From: Paracoccus zhejiangensis
GTDB lineage: Bacteria > Pseudomonadota > Alphaproteobacteria > Rhodobacterales > Rhodobacteraceae
Assembly (NCBI RefSeq): GCF_002847445.1
Contig: NZ_CP025430.1
Coordinates: 3,716,501 to 3,780,500, forward strand
DNA length: 64,000 nt
Direction of reading: 5' to 3'
Positions 27,202 to 34,520 of this stretch are shown piece by piece. Positions within the stretch are counted from its first letter, which is position 1. Each line of letters opens with the position of its first letter. The notes under the pieces were generated by a model that was not told where the DNA came from, did not search any database, and worked only from the letters and a program-made list of their open reading frames with translations. Both the position numbers and the translations under genes were made by a program.

Positions 27202-28188
27202 TCATTCGACGGCCAGCGCCTGGTCGATCAGATCCTTGCCGCCCTCGACCTCGTCGGCGAAGTTCTTGTACGAGGTTTCCTGCGCGATCTTCAGCCAGGC
27301 GTCGTAATTCTCGGTCGTCATCGATACGACCTCGACGCCAGACTCCTCGAACTGCTTGATCATCGCCTCGTCCAGCCCCGGTGCCTGCTCTGCAAACCAG
27401 TCCTCGGCCTTCTGCCCGGCATCCATCAGCGCCTGCTGCTGCTCCGGGGTCAACCGGTCATAGACGGTCTTGGACATCAGGATCGGCTCGTACATGAACC
27501 ACAGCGCATTCTCGCCCGGGGCGGTCAGGCATTTGGCCTGTTCGAACAGGCGATAGCTGACCATCGAGCCGGACGAGGTATTGGCCGCGTCCAGCACCCC
27601 GGTCTGCATGCCCGTGTAGATCTCGGACGAGGGCATCGACGAGATCGAGGCACCGGCGCCAACAAGCATCTGCTCGAAAGCAGGGCCGGCGGCGCGGGTC
27701 ACTTGCCCGGCAATGCTCTCGGGGGTCTCGATGCAGTTCTTCTTGCTGACGAATCCACCGGCCAGCCAGGCATCCGACAGAACGATGACGTTGTTCTCCT
27801 CGATGATCTTGTGGATCGATTCCATGAAGGGCGAGGCGTTCAGCCGTGTCGCGCGCTCATGGTTGCGCACCAGCCCCGGCATCAGCGTCACGCTGAACTG
27901 CGGCACCCGACCAGAGGCGTAATCGAGCGGGAAAGAGCTGATGTCGAGTTGGCCCCGGGTCAGCGCGCTCCACTGATCGCGGGCCTTGTAGAGCGATTCA
28001 CCGGGATAGACGCGGATATCGATCCCGACATCGGCGGCGGCGACCTCGCTGGCGATCATCTGCACCATCTCGTCGCGGGCATCGCCCTTGCCACCCGGAA
28101 ACTGGTGGCTGGCCTTCAGCGTCTGCGCATGGGCTGCGACAGGCGCAGCCAGCATCATGGCCAGAGTGGCCACGGTCATGTTGTTCAT
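27202..28188 (-). CDS. dctP: TRAP transporter periplasmic solute-binding protein
   Basis: Extracytoplasmic binding protein that hands the solute to DctQM. 328 residues with a signal peptide cleaved after AHA (residue 21). DctP features: ASHQFPGG near the N-terminus, the conserved substrate-contacting region SKKNCIETPESIAG (where most members have K-x-P-x-D-x-x-G-x-K-x-R) and GASISSMPSSEIYTGMQTGVLDA. The usual Arg that salt-bridges a carboxylate is replaced in that segment (here IAGQVTRAAG), which may mark an unusual ligand. ATG 28188 follows GAGGACAAC. Confidence 0.95.
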   Translation of the reverse strand: MNNMTVATLAMMLAAPVAAHAQTLKASHQFPGGKGDARDEMVQMIASEVAAADVGIDIRVYPGESLYKARDQWSALTRGQLDISSFPLDYASGRVPQFSVTLMPGLVRNHERATRLNASPFMESIHKIIEENNVIVLSDAWLAGGFVSKKNCIETPESIAGQVTRAAGPAFEQMLVGAGASISSMPSSEIYTGMQTGVLDAANTSSGSMVSYRLFEQAKCLTAPGENALWFMYEPILMSKTVYDRLTPEQQQALMDAGQKAEDWFAEQAPGLDEAMIKQFEESGVEVVSMTTENYDAWLKIAQETSYKNFADEVEGGKDLIDQALAVE

Positions 28189-28323
28189 GTTGTCCTCCCT
28201 TTGCCGGTCCGCGGCGGCGACACGCGCTCCTCCGCGCGACCGTCCGGCCCAAAGACCGATTGGTGCAGTCTGGCGAAGAAGGGGGCGTGAGGCAACCCTG
28301 CAGAGACTGCAAGGCGCCCGGCC

Positions 28324-28349
28324 GGAATCAGTAATCGGAATCAGTAATC
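28324..28349. repeat. 13-bp perfect tandem duplication at a stop codon
   Basis: GGAATCAGTAATC occurs twice in direct succession (28324-28336 and 28337-28349), covering the last codons and stop of the SGNH-like gene on the minus strand. The first stop still ends the protein after GKLDY, so the duplication does not change the product. Confidence 0.8.
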
Positions 28350-29270
28350 CAACTTGCCGCTGCCGTCGGTCTTGGCCCTGGGATCGGAGGTCACCACCCT
28401 CCAGACCAGATCCTGCATCCAGGCGGCCTGTTCGGCGCTTGGTCCGCCATTGTTGGGCACGCCATGCGGCAGTCCATGCGGATCGCGGTTATAGATCACC
28501 GCGAAATGCGCCAGAGCGATCATGTAGCAGCCAAGCAGGTTGATGTGGATGTTGTCGTGGAACAGCTGCTTCATCTCGGTCAGGCCCGGCGCCGTTCCGG
28601 CGGCAATCTCGTCATAGGCGGCAGCCATGATTCCGGTTCCAGGAATCAGCTTCATCTCCGGCGAACCTTGTGGGCGATTCTGGTTCACATGGTCGAGGAT
28701 CTGTTGCCAGCCCGCGGCCTCGCGGTCCAGCCGTTCTCGGAAAGGGATCTCGGCATCGGGATCGTTGTGAGGGTTTTCGTTGCCCGAACCGCTGGTGACC
28801 TCAATCCAGGTCGCATAGAGAATGCTGGCTGCGCCCTTGCCATCGCGGCCATGTTTCCATGCATGGTCAAAGAATTTCAGCGCATAGCCTGAAGAATCAT
28901 GCCATTGCGCCGTGTTCGAAAGCGGCACCCGCTCTGTGTTCACCATGAGGTCGAAACCGGCCATGACTTCGGGCTTCATAATGTCCGGATCGGCAGGATG
29001 ATCCCAACGCCATTGCATCGGGCTGCCGGGAATGGTCGACTTCACCAGTTCGGTTCCTCGGCCTCCGGCAGCGTTGATCATGTCGCGCAGGGGTTCGATG
29101 ACACCATCGGTCAGGCTGTGGCCGGATTCGACGATGCGCAGGATCGGCAGCGGTTGCTGCGCACGCGCCAGACCGGTGGAAGCAGCCAGTCCAGCGGCCA
29201 TCGCTGTCGCAGAGAATTGTCGCCGGGTCATGCCCATGCCCGGACCGTCCTTGTGTGCCCTACCCATCAT
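28341..29270 (-). CDS. Tat-exported SGNH-like hydrolase
   Basis: 309 residues from ATG 29270, which follows GAGGGGAAAG. A twin-arginine signal (MTRRQF then a hydrophobic stretch ending ARAQ) predicts folded export to the periplasm. The mature part starts with ILRIVESGHSLTDG, where GHS replaces the GDS of GDSL hydrolases, and later has NIHINLLG, a candidate Asp/His block. The role could be an esterase or lyase on the compound handled by the surrounding cluster; the substrate is unknown. Follows the dehydrogenase gene by 11 bases. A 13-base tandem duplication spans its stop codon. Confidence 0.75.
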   Translation of the reverse strand: MMGRAHKDGPGMGMTRRQFSATAMAAGLAASTGLARAQQPLPILRIVESGHSLTDGVIEPLRDMINAAGGRGTELVKSTIPGSPMQWRWDHPADPDIMKPEVMAGFDLMVNTERVPLSNTAQWHDSSGYALKFFDHAWKHGRDGKGAASILYATWIEVTSGSGNENPHNDPDAEIPFRERLDREAAGWQQILDHVNQNRPQGSPEMKLIPGTGIMAAAYDEIAAGTAPGLTEMKQLFHDNIHINLLGCYMIALAHFAVIYNRDPHGLPHGVPNNGGPSAEQAAWMQDLVWRVVTSDPRAKTDGSGKLDY

Positions 29271-29281
29271 CTTTCCCCTCG

Positions 29282-30211
29282 TCACCACCGCTCACCGCAA
29301 GAAGGGTAACCCGGTGCCCGAGTCTCGGCAATAGCTTGAAAACGCTGAATAACCGAAACCTGCGGGTGATCAGCGACTCCGGTCGAGGAATGCCGCAACT
29401 GGCCGATGTGCTCCGCCTCGCCCTGCCGGTCCTCGGCGATCCTCTGGTAAAGCCCGGCAAGTCCCTGCCAGACCTGCGATTCCGGCCGGTCAGGGCCAAG
29501 GAAATCGGCGATCTGTTCCATCTCGTTCACCCAGCGATAGGCCTTGGGGAACATGTCGGGCAACGCACCTTCGCCGCGCTTCAGAAGCTCCGGCTGGCTG
29601 CGGGACAATTCGGCGTGAAGGGCTGCGCCGATCCCGGCGCGCTCGGCGGCCATGAACATCGCGGCCATCAACCCGGTCAGGCCCTTGGTCATCGCGCCAT
29701 AGCACATCTTCAGGGCCGAGGCTTCGCCGATGCCGCCGGACATCACCTGAACAGGTAGCCCGTATCGCGACAGGATCGTGGCGGCGTCATCCGCTGTGCC
29801 CGAGAGATAGATCAGCGGCGGGTTTGCGCCGTCAGGCCCCGGCGGCATTCCAATGATGCCGCCATCGACGATCCGCGCCCCCGCGCCTTCGACCAGATCC
29901 GCCAGCTCTGCCATGCGCGCAGGGGCGATGGCGTTCAGATCGGCATAGATCGGGCGATGCCCGGTCGGCAGCGCCGCCATCAGCGTTTCGGCGGTGTCGC
30001 GCGCAGTCGCGGGCGGGACGACCGAGAGGATCAGGTCCGCCGCCGCCATTTCGGCCTGGGTCGCGTCGGTCATGCCGGCCTCGGCGGCGCGCTGGCGGGT
30101 GGCGGCGCTGCGGCCTTCCGTCCGGGTCAGCACGGTGGCGCCATGTGCGGTCAAGATGCGGGCCAGTCCTGCGCCCATGGCGCCGGCGGCGGGCATGGCG
30201 ATGAGGGTCAT
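29282..30211 (-). CDS. 6-phosphogluconate-dehydrogenase-like NAD(P)-dependent oxidoreductase (DUF1932 type), probable C-terminal frameshift
   Basis: 309 residues: N-terminal Rossmann domain (IAMPAAGAMGAGLARIL), a helical C-terminal domain of the DUF1932 kind (GIGEASALKMCYGAMTKGLTGLM). ATG 30211 overlaps the stop of the paoC-like gene. After EHIGQLR the reading frame runs on for about 35 residues of unlikely sequence (HSSTGVADHPQV...), while another frame gives AFLDRSR and a stop at 29370, which looks like the normal end. One base missing near 29399-29402 would explain this. Substrate unknown; probably an alcohol or hydroxy acid linked to the neighbouring aldehyde oxidase. Confidence 0.8.
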   Translation of the reverse strand: MTLIAMPAAGAMGAGLARILTAHGATVLTRTEGRSAATRQRAAEAGMTDATQAEMAAADLILSVVPPATARDTAETLMAALPTGHRPIYADLNAIAPARMAELADLVEGAGARIVDGGIIGMPPGPDGANPPLIYLSGTADDAATILSRYGLPVQVMSGGIGEASALKMCYGAMTKGLTGLMAAMFMAAERAGIGAALHAELSRSQPELLKRGEGALPDMFPKAYRWVNEMEQIADFLGPDRPESQVWQGLAGLYQRIAEDRQGEAEHIGQLRHSSTGVADHPQVSVIQRFQAIAETRAPGYPSCGERW

Positions 30212-32328
30212 GGGGACAGCCCCCCGGACATCAGCAGCTTGTCGGGGGTGAAGGGCATGTCGCGTAGCCGGATGCCAGTGGCGTTGAAGATTGCGTTGCC
30301 GATGGCAGCCGGCACGCCCACGATGCCGATCTCGCCGATGCCCTTGGCGCCGGTCGGGCCGAACCAGGGGTCGAACTCGTCGATCCAGATCGCGTCCAAC
30401 TTGCCGATATCGGCATGAGAGGCGATGTGATATCCGGCGAAATCGGCATTCACCACATGGCCAAAGCGCGGATCGAGCACGCTTTCCTCGAAGAGGGCCG
30501 CAGAGATGCCCATGGTCATACCGCCGATCATCTGCGAGCGCGCGGTGATCGGGTTGATGATCTGGCCCGCGGCATAAGCGCCCAGCATCCGCGGCACCCG
30601 CACCTCTCCGGTCACCATGTTCACCCGGGCCTCGGCGAAATGCGCGCCATAGGCGTGCATCGAGTAGTTCTTGTAGCCCTTGGGCGGACCGCCCCCGGCC
30701 ACGACCTGTGCGCCTTCGGACGGGGTGTCGCCATGTTTGGTGCGGAACCTCTCGGCCGCCCGGATGATCGCCCCGCCCCAGCTGTAGGTGCCGGCGCTGC
30801 CGCCTGCGACCATGGCAAGGCTGAGGCCCGAACGTCCGATCTCCAGCGCGATCTGGTCGATCGGCACCGCCAGCGCATCGGCGGCGATCTGCGGCAGGAT
30901 GGTCCAGGCGCCGGTGCCGATATCGCTTGCGCCCAACTGCACCTGATAGCGCCCGCCCTTGAAACGGATGCGGCAGCGGGTGGGCAGCATGTAGACATGT
31001 GGAAACACCGCCGCCGCCATGCCAAGCCCGATCAGCCATTCGCCCTCGCGCCGCTGGCCCGGAATGGCATTGCGCGCCGACCAGCCAAAGGCCGCCGCAC
31101 CCTCGTGGTAGCAGGCGGTCAGGTTGCGTGTGCTGAAGGGTTTGCCGCTTTGCGGATCGGTCTCGGGCTCGTTCCTCAGGCGCAGCTCGATCGGGTCCAG
31201 CCCGCAGGCATGGGCCAGCTCGTCCATGGCGGTTTCCAGCGCGAACATGCCGGTAAACTCGCCCGGCCCGCGCATGAAGGTTGCCGGCGCGATGTCCAGC
31301 GCCTGGCTGCGGTAGAGCGTGCGGCAGGCCGGTGCGGCATAGAAGGATTTCGAACTGCCGGCCGAGGCGTCGATATAGGTCTTCAGCCGGGCGGTGGGGG
31401 CCGTTACCTCATGCTTGATCCCCAGAAGCCGGCCATCCTCGTCAGCGGTCAGTCGGATGTGGTTCGCGCTTTCGGGCCGGTGGCCGGTTGTCGCGAACAT
31501 CTGCCGCCGGGTCATGGCATATTTCACCGGCCGCCCGCGCAGCATCTTGGCGGCAAGGATGGTCAGAACCACATGCGGCAAAGGCAGGCCCTTGCCGCCG
31601 AAGCCGCCGCCGGTATAGGGCGCGATGATCCGCAACTGGTTCGGCAGGATGCCGAAAAGCGGCGGCAGATAGGCCTGCGAGGGCAGGACGCCCTGATTGG
31701 CGTCCCAGATGGTCAGCCGGCATTTGCGCGGATCAAGGCTGCGATCCTCGCGCCATTGCGCGATCAGCGCATGGGGCTCCAGCGGGTTATGGTGGTGGAT
31801 CGGATGGGCATAGTGCTGATCCACGCGATGCACTGCCGCCGCCTCTGCCGCGCCCAGATCGCCGCGCGTCATTTCGCCGGGGCTGCCGCCGACCTTGCGG
31901 GGGACGGTGGAACCCGTGCCGTCCGGGTGGAACGTGGCCTCGAAAGGCGCGGGGGTGATCGTGATCCGCACCAGATCGGCCGCCTGCCGTGCGGTCGTGG
32001 CATCTGCAGCCACGACGGCACCGATGAACTGGCCATGATGGGCGATCTCCGGTGATTGCAGGATCTTCAGCGAGGCATCATTACCAAGCCAAAGCCGCGG
32101 CGCGTTCAGATGGGTCATCACCAGCAGGACGCCGGGAAGCGCCTCGGCCTCGCTGCTGTCGATCTCGGCGATCTCGCCCCGCGCGACCGGGGCGGTCAGA
32201 GGCCAGAGATAGGCCGGGTTCACCGCCGGATGCTCATAGGCGTAAGGCGCCGTGCCGCTGACCTTCAGCGGGCCTTCGACCCGCCGACGCGGCGCGCCGA
32301 CGGATCGCGGATCATTGGGGCGGTTCAT
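30208..32328 (-). CDS. paoC: PaoC-like molybdenum aldehyde oxidase, molybdopterin-binding subunit
   Basis: Large subunit of a xanthine-oxidase-family enzyme, 706 residues. Begins RRRVEGPLKVSGTAPYAYE as in the family; the molybdenum region includes PYTGGGFGGKG and the catalytic glutamate lies in KGIGEIGIVG (E666). Oxidises aldehydes or N-heterocycles with water as oxygen donor. ATG overlaps the stop of the FAD subunit gene. Subunit order (Fe-S, FAD, Mo) and sizes match E. coli paoABC. Such enzymes normally carry the cytosine form of the molybdenum cofactor; no mocA is in this window. Confidence 0.93.
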   Translation of the reverse strand: MNRPNDPRSVGAPRRRVEGPLKVSGTAPYAYEHPAVNPAYLWPLTAPVARGEIAEIDSSEAEALPGVLLVMTHLNAPRLWLGNDASLKILQSPEIAHHGQFIGAVVAADATTARQAADLVRITITPAPFEATFHPDGTGSTVPRKVGGSPGEMTRGDLGAAEAAAVHRVDQHYAHPIHHHNPLEPHALIAQWREDRSLDPRKCRLTIWDANQGVLPSQAYLPPLFGILPNQLRIIAPYTGGGFGGKGLPLPHVVLTILAAKMLRGRPVKYAMTRRQMFATTGHRPESANHIRLTADEDGRLLGIKHEVTAPTARLKTYIDASAGSSKSFYAAPACRTLYRSQALDIAPATFMRGPGEFTGMFALETAMDELAHACGLDPIELRLRNEPETDPQSGKPFSTRNLTACYHEGAAAFGWSARNAIPGQRREGEWLIGLGMAAAVFPHVYMLPTRCRIRFKGGRYQVQLGASDIGTGAWTILPQIAADALAVPIDQIALEIGRSGLSLAMVAGGSAGTYSWGGAIIRAAERFRTKHGDTPSEGAQVVAGGGPPKGYKNYSMHAYGAHFAEARVNMVTGEVRVPRMLGAYAAGQIINPITARSQMIGGMTMGISAALFEESVLDPRFGHVVNADFAGYHIASHADIGKLDAIWIDEFDPWFGPTGAKGIGEIGIVGVPAAIGNAIFNATGIRLRDMPFTPDKLLMSGGLSP

Positions 32329-33320
32329 GGCCGGCCTCCTACGCTAAGACCGGCCAGACCGGCCAGCATCGCCACCGCCGCGTTCCGCAGCATCGGCAAC
32401 TTGTAGGCATTGGCGTCGGTGACGCGGGCCGGGGCCAGTTCCTTCTCGATGGCGGCAAGGAAGTTTTCGCGTCTGGCCGGCTGTCCGCGTAGCGCCGCCT
32501 CGGCCAGCGTCGCCCGGTGCGGCCTGTGCGACACACCGCCAAGCGCCAGCCGGATATCCTGCACCACGCCGTCCCGCAGCTCCAGCGCCGCCGCGACCGA
32601 GACCAGCGCAAAGGCATAGGAGGCGCGTTCGCGGATCTTGCGATAGTGCGAGCGGGCGGCGAAGGGCAGGGCGGGCAGTTCGACGGCAAGGATCAATTCG
32701 TCCTCGGCCAGATTGCTGTCACGCTCGGGCGTGTCGCCCGCCAGCCGGTGGAAGTCGGCGAAGGGGATCCGCCGCTCTCCCGCATGACCCTGCACCACCA
32801 CCACCGCCTCCAGCGCCGCCAGCGGCACGCAGAGGTCGGAGGGATGGGCGGCGATGCAGTCGCCCTCGGTGTCGAAGATCGCATTGTAGCGCCCAAACCC
32901 CTCGCGCGCCGGGCAGCCGCTGCCGGGGTCGCGCTTGTTGCAGGGCGTGGTCAGATCCTGAAAATAGACGCAGCGCACCCGCTGCATCAGGTTGCCGCCG
33001 GTCGAGGCCATGTTGCGCAACTGCCCGGATGCCCCGGCCAGCAGCGCCTGCGCGACGAAGGGATAGCGCGCCCGGATCAGCGGATGGGCGGCCAGATCGC
33101 TGTTGCGGACCATGGCGCCGATCCGTAGGCCCCCCGCGCCGGTCTCCTCGATCCGGTCCAGCGGCAGGCGGTTGATGTCGACAAGCCGCGTTGGCCGGGC
33201 GATCCCCAGTTTCATCAGATCGAGCAGATTGGTGCCGCCGGCAAGGAAACGCCCGCCCGGGGTCAGCTGGTCAAGGGCATCGGTCGGGTCTTGCGCGCGG
33301 GTGTAATCGAAGGGGGTCAT
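32325..33320 (-). CDS. paoB: PaoB-like FAD-binding subunit with extra Fe-S cluster
   Basis: 331 residues of the CoxM/XDH FAD-binding fold: FLAGGTNLLDLMK contacts FAD and ASTGGNLMQ follows. An inserted loop carries Cys117, Cys127 and Cys136 (RCVYFQDLTTPCNKRDPGSG), with Cys155 further on; the equivalent loop in E. coli PaoB binds an additional [4Fe-4S] cluster. This insertion supports a PaoABC-type enzyme rather than a plain CO or xanthine dehydrogenase. Overlaps both neighbours by four bases. Confidence 0.93.
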   Translation of the reverse strand: MTPFDYTRAQDPTDALDQLTPGGRFLAGGTNLLDLMKLGIARPTRLVDINRLPLDRIEETGAGGLRIGAMVRNSDLAAHPLIRARYPFVAQALLAGASGQLRNMASTGGNLMQRVRCVYFQDLTTPCNKRDPGSGCPAREGFGRYNAIFDTEGDCIAAHPSDLCVPLAALEAVVVVQGHAGERRIPFADFHRLAGDTPERDSNLAEDELILAVELPALPFAARSHYRKIRERASYAFALVSVAAALELRDGVVQDIRLALGGVSHRPHRATLAEAALRGQPARRENFLAAIEKELAPARVTDANAYKLPMLRNAAVAMLAGLAGLSVGGRP

Positions 33321-33832
33321 GATCTATCCGCCCCTGCAACTTCGCGGATGGCGGTGAGGATATTGGCATAGGCGCCGCAGCGGCAGAGATTGCCTGACAT
33401 GCGCTCGCGGATCTCGGCATCGCTCAGGCTGACCGGGGCGCTCAGATCGGCAGTGACATGGCTGGGCATCCCCTCGCGCGCCTCGGCCAGCATGCCGACG
33501 GCGGAACAGATCTGCCCCGGCGTGCAATAGCCGCATTGCAGCCCGTCATGATCGATGAAGGCCTGCTGCATCGGGTGCAGATCGCCCGGCAGGCCGAGGC
33601 CCGCCGCCGTGGTGATTGTGGCGCCGTCATGGGAAACGGCGAGACACAGGCAGGACAGCACCCGGCGGCCATCGATCAGAACCGTGCAGGCCCCGCATTG
33701 CCCGTGATCGCAGCCTTTCTTGGCCGAGAAATTGCCCAGATGATCGCGCAAGGCGTCGAGGATGGTGACGCGCGGGTCCAGCGACAGCGTGACGGGCTTT
33801 CCGTCGACGGTCAGGCTGACGGGTATTGGCAT
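33317..33832 (-). CDS. paoA: PaoA-like 2Fe-2S subunit
   Basis: 171 residues with two [2Fe-2S] centres: plant-ferredoxin type (KKGCDHGQCGACTVLIDG plus a later Cys) and the alpha-helical type (CGYCTPGQ and CRCGAY). Passes electrons from molybdenum to FAD. Unlike E. coli PaoA it shows no twin-arginine leader, so the enzyme should stay in the cytoplasm. First gene of the cluster; ATG 33832 is preceded by a strong GAGGAGC ribosome-binding site. Confidence 0.93.
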   Translation of the reverse strand: MPIPVSLTVDGKPVTLSLDPRVTILDALRDHLGNFSAKKGCDHGQCGACTVLIDGRRVLSCLCLAVSHDGATITTAAGLGLPGDLHPMQQAFIDHDGLQCGYCTPGQICSAVGMLAEAREGMPSHVTADLSAPVSLSDAEIRERMSGNLCRCGAYANILTAIREVAGADRS

Positions 33833-33912
33833 CGGAAGCTCCTCCTCGGCCTTGCCTGCCTTGCAGATTAGGCGGGCAGGGCGCGAAGTAAAGCCGCCCG
33901 CCCCAGCCTGAC

Positions 33913-34365
33913 CTAGCGTCGCTTGGCGAAGAAGTCCTGCAACAGCGCCCGCGACTCGCCCGCGTTGATGCCGTCATAGACCTGCGGGCGGTGGTGGCAT
34001 TGCGGATGGTCAAAGACCCGCGCGCCATGGGCCACGCCGCCCATACGCGGGTCGTCGGCGCCGTAATACAAGAGTTCGATCCGCGCGGCCGAGATGGCGG
34101 CAGCGCACATCGGGCAGGGCTCCAGCGTCACCCAGAGCGCATGGCCGGGCAGGCGCTGCGAGCCGGCGGCGCGGCAGGCGGCGCGGATCACCTGGATCTC
34201 GGCATGGGCGGTGGGGTCCAACAGTTCGCGCGTGCGGTTGCCATCTGCGGCGATGACCCGGCCCGAGGGATCGATCAGCACCGCGCCGACCGGCACCTCG
34301 CCGCGCAGGGCGGCGGCGCGGGCCTCGGCCAGGGCCTGATCCATATGCGAGGTAAAGCGCTGCAT
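33913..34365 (-). CDS. tadA: tRNA-specific adenosine deaminase
   Basis: Converts adenosine-34 of tRNA-Arg(ACG) to inosine. 150 residues from ATG 34365 (MQRFTSHMDQAL); the open frame extends to 34494 but the added part is unlike the family. Zinc site: HAEIQVIR (His and catalytic Glu) and PCPMCAAAI (two Cys). Divergent from the pseudouridine synthase gene with about 155 bases between. Essential in most bacteria. Confidence 0.95.
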   Translation of the reverse strand: MQRFTSHMDQALAEARAAALRGEVPVGAVLIDPSGRVIAADGNRTRELLDPTAHAEIQVIRAACRAAGSQRLPGHALWVTLEPCPMCAAAISAARIELLYYGADDPRMGGVAHGARVFDHPQCHHRPQVYDGINAGESRALLQDFFAKRR

Positions 34366-34520
34366 GGGATTGTTCTGGCCCGTGTGGGGCGGCGCCGCAA
34401 GATGCCCGTGACGTGACGCCCGCCCCCTGCGGCGCGCAATCCGCTTCCCTTTCGCCATCCACAGGCGTATGACCGCCAGCTTAACCAAAACCACCGCAGT
34501 GATGCGCAGGAGAGATCGCC

